Below, one piece after another: positions 27,448-38,420 of a stretch of 64,000 nucleotides of DNA (positions within the stretch are counted from its first letter, which is position 1; each line of letters opens with the position of its first letter). The DNA comes from an uncultured Pelagibacteraceae bacterium (GTDB lineage Bacteria; Pseudomonadota; Alphaproteobacteria; Pelagibacterales; Pelagibacteraceae), in the NCBI GenBank assembly GCA_902539445.1, contig CACBIY010000001.1:1-64000 (forward strand), in the 5' to 3' direction. The notes beneath the pieces are model-generated. The model was not told where the DNA came from and did no database searches. It saw only the letters and a list, made by a program, of their open reading frames with translations. The translations under genes and the position numbers were made by a program.

Positions 27448-28197
27448 TTATCTATCGACAACTTCTATTTTTTTATCACTAACAAATTTTAATATTTGAG
27501 AATTACATTGATCGATTTTAGATTGATTCTCTGAACGAAGCACTATTGAAACTCCAAGTTTGCCAGCATGGAAAAATGGATAGCTTCCTATCTCAACATC
27601 TTGATTTTGCTCTTGTACTTTTGTTAAAGAGTTTGCAATTTCACTTTCTACTGTTTTTAAGCTAATAGTGTGACTTAAGATAGGGTCACCTCCAACAATC
27701 TTATTTTTTAGTCCGCCCAACATTGATTTCATAATTGATGGTACCCCTGGTAAACAAAAAACATTTTCAACGCTAAAACCAGGAGCTCCACTTGTTGGAT
27801 TAAGAATTAAATCTGCATTTGCTGGCATCCAAATCATTTTTTGTCTTCCTTCATTAAACTCACCTGGCTGGTAATAAGCTTCTAATATTTTATATCCTTC
27901 TTTATGGAGTTCGTATTTAAGACCAAAAGCTTTTGCTACTGATTGAGCGGTTATGTCATCATGTGTTGGGCCGATACCACCAGTTGTGAAAACATAATTA
28001 TTAGATTTCCTCAAAAGGTTTAGTGTCTCTACAATTATATCTTCCTGATCAGGAATTATTCTTACTTCATTTACTTTTACACCAATAGAATTTAACCATG
28101 TTGCTAAAGTGCTTGTGTTAGTGTCTTGAGTTCGACCAGAAAGAATTTCGTTACCGATGATTAATATCGCAGCATTTACTTTTGTGTTTTTACTCAT
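27448..28197 (-). CDS. CinA N-terminal domain protein (molybdopterin-binding-like, COG1058 type)
   Basis: 249 residues. AAILIIGNEILSGRTQDTN, FTTGGIGPTHDDIT and FCLPGVPSIMKSML match the MoaB/MogA-like domain of CinA. The C-terminal nicotinamide-nucleotide deamidase domain of full-length CinA (about 410 residues) is absent, as is common in alphaproteobacteria. The domain has been linked to hydrolysis of ADP-ribose or related nucleotides; its role here is not settled. It is divergent from sfsA with only 20 bp between start codons. Confidence 0.8.
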   Translation of the reverse strand: MSKNTKVNAAILIIGNEILSGRTQDTNTSTLATWLNSIGVKVNEVRIIPDQEDIIVETLNLLRKSNNYVFTTGGIGPTHDDITAQSVAKAFGLKYELHKEGYKILEAYYQPGEFNEGRQKMIWMPANADLILNPTSGAPGFSVENVFCLPGVPSIMKSMLGGLKNKIVGGDPILSHTISLKTVESEIANSLTKVQEQNQDVEIGSYPFFHAGKLGVSIVLRSENQSKIDQCNSQILKFVSDKKIEVVDR

Positions 28198-28217
28198 TTT
28201 ATATGTATAATTCGAAT

Positions 28218-28916
28218 ATGGAATTTACCAAGTCTTTATTAAAAGGCAAATTAATCAAAAGATATAAGCGTTTTTTTGTTGATGTAAATCTAAATAAAGA
28301 AATTGTCACTGCGCATTGTCCAAATACTGGATCTATGAAAGGTTTGCTAGATGAAGGTAATGAAGTGCATTTATTCAAGCATGATGATCCAAAAAGAAAG
28401 TTAAAATATGGTCTAGAAATTATTAAGGCCAAAAAAAACTTTGTTGGAATAAATACCCATAGAGCAAATAAAATTGTATACCACGGATTAAATAATAACC
28501 TCATCAAGGAATTCAAAAATAACGATAAGATTAACTCAGAAGTTTTTTTTAATAAAGAGACTAGATTTGATTTTTTAATTGAAAAAAAAGGTCAAAAAAG
28601 TTTTCTAGAAGTGAAGAATGTTACTCTTTTTAGAGATGAAAAAACAGCTGAGTTTCCAGATGCTATAACAACTAGGGGATCAAAACATTTACTTACTCTT
28701 ATTGATGCCATAAAGAAAGGCTATAAATCTTACTTAATATTTTTAGTGCAAATACAAAATATGGAGTATTTTAAAATAGCAAAGGATATTGATAATAAGT
28801 ATTATGAAAATTATTTGATAGCTAAAAAAGCTGGGGTAAACTTTTTGGCCTATAGATGTAACATTAGTTCTAAAAAAATTTATATAGATAAAAAAATAAA
28901 AATTATTGATGAGTAA
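28218..28916 (+). CDS. sfsA: SfsA family protein (DNA/RNA nuclease-like, sugar fermentation stimulation)
   Basis: 232 residues from the ATG at 28218. An upstream in-frame start at 28182 would extend into the divergent gene and add a non-conserved stretch, so it is rejected. The order matches SfsA: LLKGKLIKRYKRFFVDVNL, AHCPNTGSMKGLL, FDFLIEKKGQKSFLEVKNVTL (PD-(D/E)XK-like core), and FPDAITTRGSKHL. The protein is widely conserved and nucleic-acid binding; its cellular role is unclear. Its end overlaps the map start. Confidence 0.88.
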   Translation: MEFTKSLLKGKLIKRYKRFFVDVNLNKEIVTAHCPNTGSMKGLLDEGNEVHLFKHDDPKRKLKYGLEIIKAKKNFVGINTHRANKIVYHGLNNNLIKEFKNNDKINSEVFFNKETRFDFLIEKKGQKSFLEVKNVTLFRDEKTAEFPDAITTRGSKHLLTLIDAIKKGYKSYLIFLVQIQNMEYFKIAKDIDNKYYENYLIAKKAGVNFLAYRCNISSKKIYIDKKIKIIDE

Positions 28917-29682
28917 TTACACTGAAAAATTTGAAAAAATGAGAATAGCTGGAAAGCTAGCTTCACAAACTTTAGACATGTTAACAGAAAATATTAAAGA
29001 AGGTGTTTCGACAGCTTACATAGATAAGCTTGGCTATGAGTTCATAAGAGATAATGGTGGCCACTCTGCCCCACTTTACTACCGTGGTTTTACTAAATCT
29101 TTATGCACATCTCTTAATCATGTTGTGTGTCATGGTGTGCCTTCAGAGGATAGAGTTTTAGTTGAAGGAGATGCCCTTAATGTAGATGTAACTGCTATCA
29201 TTAATGAACATTATGGAGATACAAGTAGAATGTTTTGTATTGGAAAAACCTCGGTAAAATTAAATAATTTAATTGATGCAACTTATCAGTCTATGATGAA
29301 AGCAATCAGCATCTTAAAACCTGGTATTAAACTTGGAGATATAGGACATGAAATACAATCTTATATTGAAGAGAAAGGATTTTCTGTAGTTAAGGATTTT
29401 TGTGGTCATGGGATAGGTACATCATTTCATGAACCACCAAACATTTTACATTATGGAACAAAGAACACTGGTATGGAATTAAAACCTGGGATGACATTTA
29501 CAATAGAACCAATGATTAATGCTGGTAAATTTAATGTAAAAATGCTTAATGATGGGTGGACTGCAGTTACAAAAGACAAATCTTTATCTGCACAATTTGA
29601 GCATACTGTTGGAATTACTGAAAATGGTTATGAAATATTTACAGAATCTGCTAAAGGTTATTTAAAGCCCCCATACTTATAA
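28909..29682 (+). CDS. map: Methionine aminopeptidase, type I
   Basis: 257 residues from the ATG at 28909; a TTG one codon earlier is less likely. The five metal ligands of the pita-bread fold are present: Asp in NVDVTAI, Asp in YGDTSRMF, His in CGHGIGTSFHEPP, Glu in TIEPMIN and Glu in QFEHTVG. It removes the initiator Met from nascent proteins. The start lies inside the last codons of sfsA, giving an 8-bp overlap. Confidence 0.96.
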   Translation: MSNYTEKFEKMRIAGKLASQTLDMLTENIKEGVSTAYIDKLGYEFIRDNGGHSAPLYYRGFTKSLCTSLNHVVCHGVPSEDRVLVEGDALNVDVTAIINEHYGDTSRMFCIGKTSVKLNNLIDATYQSMMKAISILKPGIKLGDIGHEIQSYIEEKGFSVVKDFCGHGIGTSFHEPPNILHYGTKNTGMELKPGMTFTIEPMINAGKFNVKMLNDGWTAVTKDKSLSAQFEHTVGITENGYEIFTESAKGYLKPPYL

Positions 29683-29685
29683 TTA

Positions 29686-30978
29686 ATGATTAAAAGATAC
29701 TCTCGAAAAGAATTAACAGATATTTGGTCTGAGGAAAATAAATACAAAATATGGTTGGATGTTGAAATTGCTGCAGCTCAAGCAATGGAAAAACTTGGTC
29801 AAATTCCAAAAGGTGTCTCGTCAATAGTTAGGAAAAAAGCTAGAATAAATGTAAAAAGAATTCATCAAATTGAAAGTAAAGTTAAACATGATGTAATTGC
29901 TTTTTTAACCTCCATAACTGAAAAAGCAGGAATTAAAGCTAGATACCTTCATCTTGGCATGACTTCATCTGATGTAGTAGACACAAGTTTTAATATTCAA
30001 TTAGTTCAGTCAGGTAAAATTATCTTAAAAGACATAGATCAAATTTTAAAAGTATTAAAAAAACAAGCTAGAAAATATAAATTTACTCCTTGCATAGGTC
30101 GTAGTCATGGAATTCATGCTGAGCCAATAACATTTGGATTAAAATTAGCTTCCTTTTATGAAGAGTTTAAAAGAAATAGAGAAAGATTAGTTTATGCTAT
30201 AGATCAAATATCAACTTGTGCAATTTCTGGAGCTGTTGGAACATTTGCAAATGTAAACCCTAATGTTGAAAAATATGTTGCAAAAAAACTTGGATTAAAA
30301 GTTGAACCAATCTCTACTCAAATAATCCCAAGAGATCGACATGCATTTTATTTTTCAGTATTAGGAATTATTGCAGGAAGTATAGAAAGAGTTGCTATAG
30401 AAATAAGACATTTACAAAGATCAGAAGTTTACGAATTGCAAGAATACTTTTCTAAAAGTCAAAAGGGTTCATCTGCGATGCCCCATAAAAAAAATCCAAT
30501 TTTGAGTGAAAATTTAACTGGACTAGCAAGAATGGTAAGAAGTTCAGTTGTTCCAGCGCTTGAAAATATTGCGCTTTGGCATGAAAGAGATATTTCACAT
30601 TCAAGCGTAGAGAGAAATATTGGTCCAGATGCAAATATTACTCTAGACTTTGCACTTGTAAGATTATCAGGTGTTTTAGATAATATGATTGTTTATCCAA
30701 AAAAAATGCTAGAAAATCTTAATCTAACCAAAGGACTAATTTTTTCTCAAGAAGTGATGCTAGAACTGACAAAAACTGGTATCACTAGAGAAAAATCCTA
30801 TAAGTTAGTACAGGGATATGCAAAAAAATGTTTTGCTGAAAATTTAGATTTGTTTAATGTTATTCAGTCTGACAAGTTAATAATGAGTAAAATTTCAATC
30901 AAAAAACTAAAGTCTATTTTTAGTTATTCTAAACACTTTAAAAATGTAAATCTTATTTTTAGGCGGGTTTTCAAATAA
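29686..30978 (+). CDS. purB: Adenylosuccinate lyase
   Basis: 430 residues. The fumarase/aspartase superfamily signature [11 protein letters not shown] is near residue 260; the catalytic regions [14 protein letters not shown] and [14 protein letters not shown] are also present. The enzyme acts twice in purine synthesis: on SAICAR and on adenylosuccinate. It opens the co-directional purB-purC-purS-purQ-purL run and overlaps purC by one base. Confidence 0.97.
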   Translation: MIKRYSRKELTDIWSEENKYKIWLDVEIAAAQAMEKLGQIPKGVSSIVRKKARINVKRIHQIESKVKHDVIAFLTSITEKAGIKARYLHLGMTSSDVVDTSFNIQLVQSGKIILKDIDQILKVLKKQARKYKFTPCIGRSHGIHAEPITFGLKLASFYEEFKRNRERLVYAIDQISTCAISGAVGTFANVNPNVEKYVAKKLGLKVEPISTQIIPRDRHAFYFSVLGIIAGSIERVAIEIRHLQRSEVYELQEYFSKSQKGSSAMPHKKNPILSENLTGLARMVRSSVVPALENIALWHERDISHSSVERNIGPDANITLDFALVRLSGVLDNMIVYPKKMLENLNLTKGLIFSQEVMLELTKTGITREKSYKLVQGYAKKCFAENLDLFNVIQSDKLIMSKISIKKLKSIFSYSKHFKNVNLIFRRVFK

Positions 30979-31763
30979 TGAAAAAAGGTAAAAAACTTTA
31001 CGAGGGAAAAGCCAAGATAATTTATTCGACCTCAGATAAAAATTTAGTAATCCAATATTTTAAAGATGATGCCACAGCATTTAATAATGAAAAAAGAACT
31101 ACTATTGAGGGTAAAGGAGTATTAAATAATAGAATTTCTGAACATATACTTACAAATTTATCTCAAATTGGTATTGAAAATCATTTAGTCAAACGACTAA
31201 ACATGAGAGAACAATTAATTAAATTTGTAGAAATAATTCCAATTGAATTTGTTATTCGGAATGTTGCGACAGGATCTTTAACTAAAAGACTTGGAATAGA
31301 AGATGGTACTGTACTGAAAGAACCTTTAATTGAATACTGTTTAAAAGATGACAAACTTGGCGATCCTTTAATTTCAGAAGATCATATTTACGCATTTGAT
31401 TGGGCAAATAAAAAAGAAATTGAAAAGATAAAAAAAACTATTTTTAGAATAAATGATTTTATGATTGGAATGTTTAGAGGAGTGGGAATAAAACTAATTG
31501 ATTTTAAATTAGAATTTGGACGAACTAAAATTGATGGAAGAAAAGAAATAATTTTGGCTGATGAAATAAGCCCTGATACTTGTAGATTGTGGGACTCTGC
31601 AACTGATAAAAAGCTTGATAAAGATAGATTTAGAAAAGATTTAGGAGATTTATTACCTGCATATACCGAAGTTGCCAAAAGACTTGGAATTCTACATGAG
31701 CAGTCCAATGTTTCTGCAGTAAATGTAACTAAACTATCTTCAATTAAAAAGAAGCGAAAATGA
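30978..31763 (+). CDS. purC: SAICAR synthase (phosphoribosylaminoimidazole-succinocarboxamide synthase)
   Basis: 261 residues: [14 protein letters not shown] at the N-terminus, the ATP-binding FKDDATAFN, the [12 protein letters not shown] block and [14 protein letters not shown]. It couples aspartate to CAIR using ATP, the step before PurB. The stop overlaps the purS start by four bases (ATGA). Confidence 0.97.
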   Translation: MKKGKKLYEGKAKIIYSTSDKNLVIQYFKDDATAFNNEKRTTIEGKGVLNNRISEHILTNLSQIGIENHLVKRLNMREQLIKFVEIIPIEFVIRNVATGSLTKRLGIEDGTVLKEPLIEYCLKDDKLGDPLISEDHIYAFDWANKKEIEKIKKTIFRINDFMIGMFRGVGIKLIDFKLEFGRTKIDGRKEIILADEISPDTCRLWDSATDKKLDKDRFRKDLGDLLPAYTEVAKRLGILHEQSNVSAVNVTKLSSIKKKRK

Positions 31764-32002
31764 AAGTCTCTGCAGTAATAACTCTAAAAAAGGATGTTTT
31801 AGATCCACAAGGCAAAGTAATTCATGAGACATTAGACGGTATGGGTTTTAATTCTGTGAATGAGGTTAGACAAGGAAAATATTTTGAAATTGATGTTAAA
31901 GAAAATGATCCAAAAAAAGCTAAAGATCTTGTGGAAGATATGTGTAAAAAACTTTTAGCTAATCTTGTTATTGAAAACTACAAAATTATTGAGACACAAT
32001 AA
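31760..32002 (+). CDS. purS: Phosphoribosylformylglycinamidine synthase subunit PurS
   Basis: 80-residue small subunit with [20 protein letters not shown] and the central [12 protein letters not shown]. It bridges PurQ and PurL in the three-part FGAM synthase found in alphaproteobacteria and Gram-positives. It is placed directly before purQ and purL. Confidence 0.95.
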   Translation: MKVSAVITLKKDVLDPQGKVIHETLDGMGFNSVNEVRQGKYFEIDVKENDPKKAKDLVEDMCKKLLANLVIENYKIIETQ

Positions 32003-32005
32003 TTA

Positions 32006-32689
32006 ATGAAATCATCGGTTATAACCTTCCCTGGTTCAAATTGTGATCGAGATATGGATGTAGCTCTTACAAAATTTGGATTTAAAAATAAAATGGTTTG
32101 GCACAATGATCAAGAATTACCTAAAAGTGATTTAATTGTTTTGCCTGGAGGTTTTTCTTACGGTGATTATTTACGTTGTGGCAGTATGGCCTCAAAGTCA
32201 AAAATTATGCATTCAGTGATTAATTATGCAAAATCAGGTGGATTGGTTATGGGAATTTGTAATGGTTTTCAAATTTTAGTTGAGTCCGGATTGGTGCCAG
32301 GAGTATTATTAAGAAATAAATACCTTCAGTTTATTTGTAAAAATGTCTACGTAAAAGTTGAAAACAAAGAGAACACTTTTTTTAAAAACCTCGATAAAAA
32401 AGTTTTGGAATTTCACATAGCCCACAATGAAGGTAATTATTTTTGTACAAGCGATCAACTCAAAGAAATTGAAGATAATAATCAAATAGCAATTTATTAT
32501 TGTGATCAAAATGGCAATACAAATGATCAGATAAATCCCAATGGTTCAATAAAAAATATTGCAGGTATTTTTAATAAAGAAAAAAACGTTTTAGGTATGA
32601 TGCCTCATCCTGAGAGAATGATAGATGAAAGTTTATCTGGGGAAGATGGATCCATCTTTTTTAAAAATCTTTTAAATAATATTAAATAA
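32006..32689 (+). CDS. purQ: Phosphoribosylformylglycinamidine synthase subunit PurQ (glutaminase)
   Basis: 227 residues, class I glutamine amidotransferase. The nucleophile Cys lies in [14 protein letters not shown] (near residue 86) and the His-Glu of the triad in MMPHPERM (near 200). [13 protein letters not shown] is the usual N-terminal block. It supplies ammonia to PurL; the purL start overlaps its stop by one base. Confidence 0.97.
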   Translation: MKSSVITFPGSNCDRDMDVALTKFGFKNKMVWHNDQELPKSDLIVLPGGFSYGDYLRCGSMASKSKIMHSVINYAKSGGLVMGICNGFQILVESGLVPGVLLRNKYLQFICKNVYVKVENKENTFFKNLDKKVLEFHIAHNEGNYFCTSDQLKEIEDNNQIAIYYCDQNGNTNDQINPNGSIKNIAGIFNKEKNVLGMMPHPERMIDESLSGEDGSIFFKNLLNNIK

Positions 32690-34878
32690 TGTTGGTTAAC
32701 GAAAAAATTGCAATTGAACATGGTTTAAAATCAGATGAGTATAAAAAGATTTGTAAATTATTAAAAAGAACACCTAATATTACTGAGTTAGGTATATTTT
32801 CTGCAATGTGGAACGAACACTGCTCCTATAAATCTTCAAGAATTCATTTAAAAAAATTACACACTAAAGGAAAAAAAGTAATTCAAGGACCAGGAGAAAA
32901 TGCTGGAGTTATTGATATTGAAGATGGAGATGCATTAGTTTTTAAAATCGAGAGTCATAATCACCCTTCATTTATTGAACCCTATCAAGGAGCAGCAACA
33001 GGAGTTGGTGGAATAATGCGAGATGTTTTTACAATGGGTGCAAGACCTATTGCTAACTTAAACTCAATCCATTTTGGTTCAACTCAACACAAAAAAACAA
33101 AAAATTTATTAAGAGGTGTTGTTCATGGAATTGGTGGTTATGGAAACTGTATGGGAGTACCTACTATAGCAGGACAAACATCTTTTGATAGATCATACAA
33201 TGGAAATATTTTAGTAAACGCGATGACTTTAGGATTAGTTAAAAAAGATAAGATATTTTACTCTAAGGCAGCTGGCTTAAATAAACCAGTTATATATGTC
33301 GGATCAAAAACTGGTAGAGATGGAATTCACGGTGCAAGTATGGCCTCTGCAAGTTTTGATGAAAAAATCGAAGAAAAAAAACCAACTGTGCAAGTTGGAG
33401 ATCCTTTTACTGAAAAGCTTTTATTAGAGGCGTGCTTAGAATTAATGTCAGGAGACTCAATTATTGCAATTCAAGATATGGGTGCTGCAGGACTAACCTC
33501 TTCAAGTATTGAAATGGCATCAAAGGGAAATTTAGGTATTGAAATTAATTTAAACAAAGTTCCATGTAGAGAAACCAAAATGACCCCTTACGAAATTATG
33601 TTATCAGAAAGCCAGGAAAGAATGCTTATAGTTCTTGAGAATGGTAAAGAGGAAATAGCCAAAAAAATATTTGATAAATGGAATTTAGATTTTGCTGTAA
33701 TTGGAAAAACGACCAATACAAAAAATATTGAATTATTTTTTGACAACGAACAAGTAGCTAATATTCCAGTTAATACATTGGTTGAAAACTCTCCAATGTA
33801 TGATCGAAAATGGAAAAAATCAAAATTACCAAAAAAAAATAAAATAAATAAAACAATATTTAAAAGTCTCAAAATTAAAGATACGTTAAAAAAAATCTTA
33901 TCCAGCCCAAATGTTTGTAGCAAAGAATGGATTTGGCAACAGTATGATCACACGGTCATGGGTGATACCATACAAAAACCTGGGGGAGACTCTGGTGTAG
34001 TAAGAGTTCATAAAACAGATAAAGCTATAGCTGCTACAGTTGACTCATCTGCAACTTATTGTTGGGCACATCCACTTACTGGGGGAAAGCAAGTCGTTTG
34101 TGAAACTTGGAGAAATTTAATCTCAGTAGGTGCTAAACCTATAGCGGTTACGAATTGTTTAAATTTTGGAAGCCCAGAGAAAGAGGAAAATATGGGTGAG
34201 TTTGTCGAATGTGTTCAAGGTATCAGTGAAGCATGTAAGTATTTAGATTATCCTGTTGTCTCAGGAAATGTATCTTTTTACAACGAAACTAAAGACATCG
34301 GAATTAAACCAACTCCTACGATAGGAGGTGTAGGTTTAATTAAAGATTACAAAAAAATGATCACAATGAATTTTAAAGAAATCGACAACATCGTATTAGT
34401 AATTGGTAAAACAGAGGGTCATATAGATCAAAGTTTATTATCAAGAATAATATTAAATGAAAATAATGGACCCCCACCTGAGGTAAATTTATTTAATGAA
34501 AAAAATAATGGTTTGACTCTACTAAATTTGATTGAGAAAAATTTCATTCAAAGTGCTCATGATGTATCTCTCGGTGGAATAATCACAGCGATAAGCAAAA
34601 TGTGTATAAAAGGAAATAAAGGTGTGCAAATCAAAAAGCCAAAATTTTTAATTAATGAAATTGAATACTTTTTTGCTGAAGATCAAGGAAGATATTTGAT
34701 TGAAATAAGTCCAAAAGATTTAAAAGAAGTCTCTAAAATTTTAGATAAAAATTCAGTACATTATGATGAGATAGGTAAAATCATCGATAAAGAGATGATA
34801 ATTGATCAAAAGACGAAACTAACAATTGACGAATTAAAATCATATAATACTAATTGGCTTAAGAGTTACATGGTTTAA
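32689..34878 (+). CDS. purL: Phosphoribosylformylglycinamidine synthase subunit PurL
   Basis: 729 residues, the small-PurL type that needs separate PurS and PurQ. Blocks include [45 protein letters not shown] and the second-half [11 protein letters not shown] with HDVSLGG. It converts FGAR to FGAM using ATP. bolA follows two bases later. Confidence 0.97.
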   Translation: MLVNEKIAIEHGLKSDEYKKICKLLKRTPNITELGIFSAMWNEHCSYKSSRIHLKKLHTKGKKVIQGPGENAGVIDIEDGDALVFKIESHNHPSFIEPYQGAATGVGGIMRDVFTMGARPIANLNSIHFGSTQHKKTKNLLRGVVHGIGGYGNCMGVPTIAGQTSFDRSYNGNILVNAMTLGLVKKDKIFYSKAAGLNKPVIYVGSKTGRDGIHGASMASASFDEKIEEKKPTVQVGDPFTEKLLLEACLELMSGDSIIAIQDMGAAGLTSSSIEMASKGNLGIEINLNKVPCRETKMTPYEIMLSESQERMLIVLENGKEEIAKKIFDKWNLDFAVIGKTTNTKNIELFFDNEQVANIPVNTLVENSPMYDRKWKKSKLPKKNKINKTIFKSLKIKDTLKKILSSPNVCSKEWIWQQYDHTVMGDTIQKPGGDSGVVRVHKTDKAIAATVDSSATYCWAHPLTGGKQVVCETWRNLISVGAKPIAVTNCLNFGSPEKEENMGEFVECVQGISEACKYLDYPVVSGNVSFYNETKDIGIKPTPTIGGVGLIKDYKKMITMNFKEIDNIVLVIGKTEGHIDQSLLSRIILNENNGPPPEVNLFNEKNNGLTLLNLIEKNFIQSAHDVSLGGIITAISKMCIKGNKGVQIKKPKFLINEIEYFFAEDQGRYLIEISPKDLKEVSKILDKNSVHYDEIGKIIDKEMIIDQKTKLTIDELKSYNTNWLKSYMV

Positions 34879-34880
34879 TT

Positions 34881-35111
34881 ATGGCAATGGATTTAAAAGA
34901 GATTGAGAAATTTATTAAAGAAGCAATGCCAGATGCTTCAATTGAAATACAAGATTTAGCTGGAGATGGTAATCATTATTCTGCTACTGTTACATCATCT
35001 CAATTTGCTGGAAAAAGTAAAATTGAACAACACAAAATGGTTTATAATTCATTAAAAGGCAGAATGGGGAATGAATTACATGCCTTAGCTATTAAAACAA
35101 AGGAACAATAA
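34881..35111 (+). CDS. BolA/IbaG family protein
   Basis: 76 residues: IEKFIKEAMPDASIEIQDLAGDGNHYSATVTSSQFAGKS and HKMVYNSLKGRMG. The invariant helix-turn region and the His before YSATV are present. BolA proteins pair with CGFS glutaredoxins to bind a [2Fe-2S] cluster, and the next gene is exactly such a glutaredoxin, overlapping by one base. A role in iron-sulfur trafficking or iron sensing follows from that partnership. Confidence 0.93.
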   Translation: MAMDLKEIEKFIKEAMPDASIEIQDLAGDGNHYSATVTSSQFAGKSKIEQHKMVYNSLKGRMGNELHALAIKTKEQ

Positions 35112-35443
35112 TGGATGATAAAACAAAAAATATAATTCAAAATCATATCGACACTAATGATGTATGTTTATTCATGAAGGGAACTCCAGATGCTCCACAG
35201 TGTGGATTCTCAATGGCAGTTTCAAACATGCTAAAAATTTTAGAGGTAAATTTTAAAAGTGTAAATGTTCTTGAGGACCAATCAATTAGAGAGGGAATTA
35301 AAATTTTTAGTGATTGGCCTACTATTCCTCAACTTTACGTTAAAAAAGAATTTGTTGGTGGATGTGATATTGTAAAAGAAATGTACGAAAGTGGTGAATT
35401 AAAAAAAGTTTTTTCTGATAAAGGAATTAATTTTAAAAAATAA
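35111..35443 (+). CDS. grxD: Monothiol glutaredoxin (CGFS type, Grx4)
   Basis: 110 residues with the CGFS active site at 31-34, preceded by CLFMKGTPDAPQ, plus WPTIPQLYV and the GGCDI glutathione-binding motif. CGFS glutaredoxins carry a bridging [2Fe-2S] cluster with BolA rather than acting as general reductases. It is coupled to the bolA-like gene and convergent with rpsD. Confidence 0.95.
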   Translation: MDDKTKNIIQNHIDTNDVCLFMKGTPDAPQCGFSMAVSNMLKILEVNFKSVNVLEDQSIREGIKIFSDWPTIPQLYVKKEFVGGCDIVKEMYESGELKKVFSDKGINFKK

Positions 35444-35446
35444 TTA

Positions 35447-36064
35447 TTATCTTGAGTAATATTCAATTACCAAGTTTGGCTCCATTACCACAGGATAAGG
35501 AACTTCTTCAAATTTTGGAATTCTGACAAACTTAAATTTTTTATTTTTTTGATCTAATTGAATATATTCAGGTGCTTCTCTCTCTTTACTTGCTAAAGCT
35601 ATATCAATGATTGCAAGTTGTTTGGATTTATCTCTAATTTCAATGCTATCTTCCTCTTTAACCAAGTAACTGGAAATATTCACTTTTTTTCCATTAACTT
35701 TAACATGTCCGTGGTTGATTAACTGTCTAGCGGAAAAAATCGTTGTAGCAAACTTAGCTCTATAAATTACTGCATCTAGTCTTCTCTCTAAAAGACCAAT
35801 TAAATTTTCACTGGTATCTCCTTTAAGCATAGAAGCCTTTTTATAAATATTTCTAAACTGTCTCTCATTAATGTTTCCATAATAAGCTTTAAGTTTTTGT
35901 TTTGCTTGTAATTGAATACCGTAGTCTGAAGGTTTACCTTGTTTAGTTTGACCATGCTGACCTGGTCCGTAAGCTCTTTTGTTGAATGGGCTTTTGGGTC
36001 TGCCCCATAAGTTGACCTTTAGTCTTCTGTCAACTTTATGTTTAGAGTTAATTCTTTTTGTCAT
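35447..36064 (-). CDS. rpsD: 30S ribosomal protein S4
   Basis: 205 residues, RNA-binding protein that nucleates 30S assembly. It includes [23 protein letters not shown], the S4 RNA-binding domain [35 protein letters not shown], and ends VIEYYSR. It stands apart from the other ribosomal protein operons, between the convergent grxD and trmJ. Confidence 0.98.
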   Translation of the reverse strand: MTKRINSKHKVDRRLKVNLWGRPKSPFNKRAYGPGQHGQTKQGKPSDYGIQLQAKQKLKAYYGNINERQFRNIYKKASMLKGDTSENLIGLLERRLDAVIYRAKFATTIFSARQLINHGHVKVNGKKVNISSYLVKEEDSIEIRDKSKQLAIIDIALASKEREAPEYIQLDQKNKKFKFVRIPKFEEVPYPVVMEPNLVIEYYSR

Positions 36065-36104
36065 TTGATATTCGGTCTTATAAACTTACTCTTTTGTTTG
36101 TCAA

Positions 36105-36818
36105 TCAACGTTTTTTACCTAAACTTGCAAATACACCTGATAATATACGTGTTTCTTTATCAGATAACTCCATTTTATAAAAAATATTTCTAAGGTTCTC
36201 AAGCATTTTAGGTCTCTTTTCCTTGGGTCTAAAAAAATTTATTTCATCTAAATTTTTAATACAAAGACTTAACATTGATTGAATTTCTTTTTTAGTAGCT
36301 GATTTGATTTTTTTTGATTTTTTAAATGGAGTATTTTTTAGTTTGATGAGGCTAGATACGTATTGAGCAATAATAATCAAACTATGGGATAAATTCAAAG
36401 ATTTAAAATCAGGGTTGCTAGGTATTTGTAAAGTATAATTAGCATAACTGATTTCATCATTTGATAAACCTGACGCCTCAGAACCAAATAAAAAACCAAT
36501 TTTCTTTTTAAAATTTATTTTTTTTAAATCGTCTAAGTTTATATGTTTGACATTTTTATTTCTAAATCTTGCAGAAGTAGCGATAACAATATCAATTTTA
36601 CTTATTGCATCTTCTAAATTTTCATAATTTTTACTTTGTTTGATAATATCTTTAGCTCCAACCGATGTAGCTAGAATTTTATCATTAGGAAAAGTAGGTT
36701 TAGGGTTTACCAAAATCAATTTGTTAAAATCAAAGTTTTTTATAGCTCTGGCACAGGCACCAATATTTTCTGATAGTTGCGGTTTATAAAGAATAAATGA
36801 GATATTATTTTGACTCAT
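36105..36818 (-). CDS. trmJ: tRNA (cytidine/uridine-2'-O-)-methyltransferase TrmJ-like
   Basis: 237 residues, SPOUT fold: SENIGACARAIKNF, then IGFLFGSEASGLSNDEI and LNLSHSLIIIAQYV, the three SpoU motifs. The C-terminal extension (about 160-237) is the form found in TrmJ, which methylates position 32 of tRNAs. It abuts the cimA stop with no spacing. Confidence 0.85.
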   Translation of the reverse strand: MSQNNISFILYKPQLSENIGACARAIKNFDFNKLILVNPKPTFPNDKILATSVGAKDIIKQSKNYENLEDAISKIDIVIATSARFRNKNVKHINLDDLKKINFKKKIGFLFGSEASGLSNDEISYANYTLQIPSNPDFKSLNLSHSLIIIAQYVSSLIKLKNTPFKKSKKIKSATKKEIQSMLSLCIKNLDEINFFRPKEKRPKMLENLRNIFYKMELSDKETRILSGVFASLGKKR

Positions 36819-38420
36819 TTATTTACTTGCAGGCGCATTATCTTTAAATAATTTATAATCCAAACTATCAATTAATGCTTTGAACGACGCTTCGATAATG
36901 TTTGTTGAGACACCAATTGTAAACCAATTTTTTCCTTGCGAGTCTGTGCTTTCAATTGAAACTCTTGTAACAGCCTCAGTTCCTGTATTTAAAATTCTTA
37001 CTTTATAATCTACTAGTTTTAAATCTTTTAAATATTTTGAGTATTTTGCTAGTCTATCAACGTTTTGTCTGATGGCGTTATCTAAGGCATTTACTGGACC
37101 ATTCCCTTCTCCTTCACACATAATCTTTTCTCCATCAACTTCTAACTTAGCTTTTGCAGAGGAAACTATTTCGCCAGAATTATTTTTTTTTACTGAAACG
37201 TCATATTCATTAATAGAAATATATCTTGGTATTTCTCCAATTATTCTTCTAGCTAATAATTCAAATGATGCATCGGCACCATCATAACTATAACCAATGA
37301 ATTCTCTGTCTTTTACTTCATCTAATAATTTTTTAATTTTTGGATCATTTTCTTGAATATCAATTTTAATACTTTTTAATCTAGAGATAATATTTGACTT
37401 TCCTGATTGATCAGAAACAACAATATTTCTTGTGTTACCAACTTCCTCCGGATTGATGTGTTCATAAGTTTTTGGATCTTTTTGTACAGCAGATACATGT
37501 AATCCTCCTTTATGTGAAAAAGCTGCTGCGCCCACATATGGTAAATGTTGGTTTGGTTTTCTATTTAAAATTTCATCTAAAAGTCTTGAACAATCAGTCA
37601 AATTTTTAATGTTTTTTGATTTAATTCCAATTTCAAATTGAGATGAAAAATCATTCTTTAAAAAAAATGTTGGTATTAACGACATTAAATTTGCATTTCC
37701 ACATCTTTCACCCAATCCATTTATTGTACCTTGAATTTGTCGAACACCAGACAATACTGCTGCTAATGAATTAGCAACCGCGTTACCAGTGTCATTATGT
37801 GCGTGAATTCCTAAGTTTTTTCCTGGTACTACTTTTGTAACCTCGCTAACTATCTGTGTAACTTCATGTGGAAGTGTACCTCCATTTGTATCACATAATA
37901 TCACCCACCTTGCACCTTGCTCATAGGCAGCCTTAATACATGAGAGTGCATATTTTGGATTTGCTTTATAACCATCAAAAAAATGCTCTGCATCGAACAT
38001 GAATTCTTTTTTTGCTTTAACAAAATGTTTTGCACTTTCAGAAATATTATTTAAATTTTCTTCATTGGTAATTCCTAAAGCAACATCGACATGAAAATCC
38101 CAAGACTTACCAACCAAACATACTGCAGAGGTATTAGAGTTCATGAGTGCAGATAAACCAGTATCGTTTTCTGCACTTCGTCCAGACCTTTTCGTCATTC
38201 CAAAAGATGTTAGTTTTGAATTTTTAAAATCGTGTTTCTTTTGAAAAAATTCTGTGTCGGTTGGGTTAGCCCCGGGCCAACCTGCTTCAATGTAATCCAC
38301 TCCCAAATTGTCTAAAGCTAAAGCAATTTTTTCTTTGTCTTCCAAAGAAAAATCGACTCCTTGCGTTTGAGCTCCATCTCTAAGAGTTGTATCAAATATG
38401 TATAATCTTTCTTTGCTCAT
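36819..38420 (-). CDS. cimA: (R)-citramalate synthase
   Basis: 533 residues, HMG-CoA-lyase-like TIM barrel. IFDTTLRDGAQTQGVDFS carries Asp10 and Arg14, GIHAHNDTGNAVANS the metal-binding HxH, and a C-terminal LeuA-type allosteric domain spans about 390-525. The sequence is the CimA type rather than isopropylmalate synthase (GWPGANPTDTEFF). It condenses pyruvate with acetyl-CoA, giving a threonine-independent route to isoleucine. It overlaps cysS by four bases. Confidence 0.88.
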   Translation of the reverse strand: MSKERLYIFDTTLRDGAQTQGVDFSLEDKEKIALALDNLGVDYIEAGWPGANPTDTEFFQKKHDFKNSKLTSFGMTKRSGRSAENDTGLSALMNSNTSAVCLVGKSWDFHVDVALGITNEENLNNISESAKHFVKAKKEFMFDAEHFFDGYKANPKYALSCIKAAYEQGARWVILCDTNGGTLPHEVTQIVSEVTKVVPGKNLGIHAHNDTGNAVANSLAAVLSGVRQIQGTINGLGERCGNANLMSLIPTFFLKNDFSSQFEIGIKSKNIKNLTDCSRLLDEILNRKPNQHLPYVGAAAFSHKGGLHVSAVQKDPKTYEHINPEEVGNTRNIVVSDQSGKSNIISRLKSIKIDIQENDPKIKKLLDEVKDREFIGYSYDGADASFELLARRIIGEIPRYISINEYDVSVKKNNSGEIVSSAKAKLEVDGEKIMCEGEGNGPVNALDNAIRQNVDRLAKYSKYLKDLKLVDYKVRILNTGTEAVTRVSIESTDSQGKNWFTIGVSTNIIEASFKALIDSLDYKLFKDNAPASK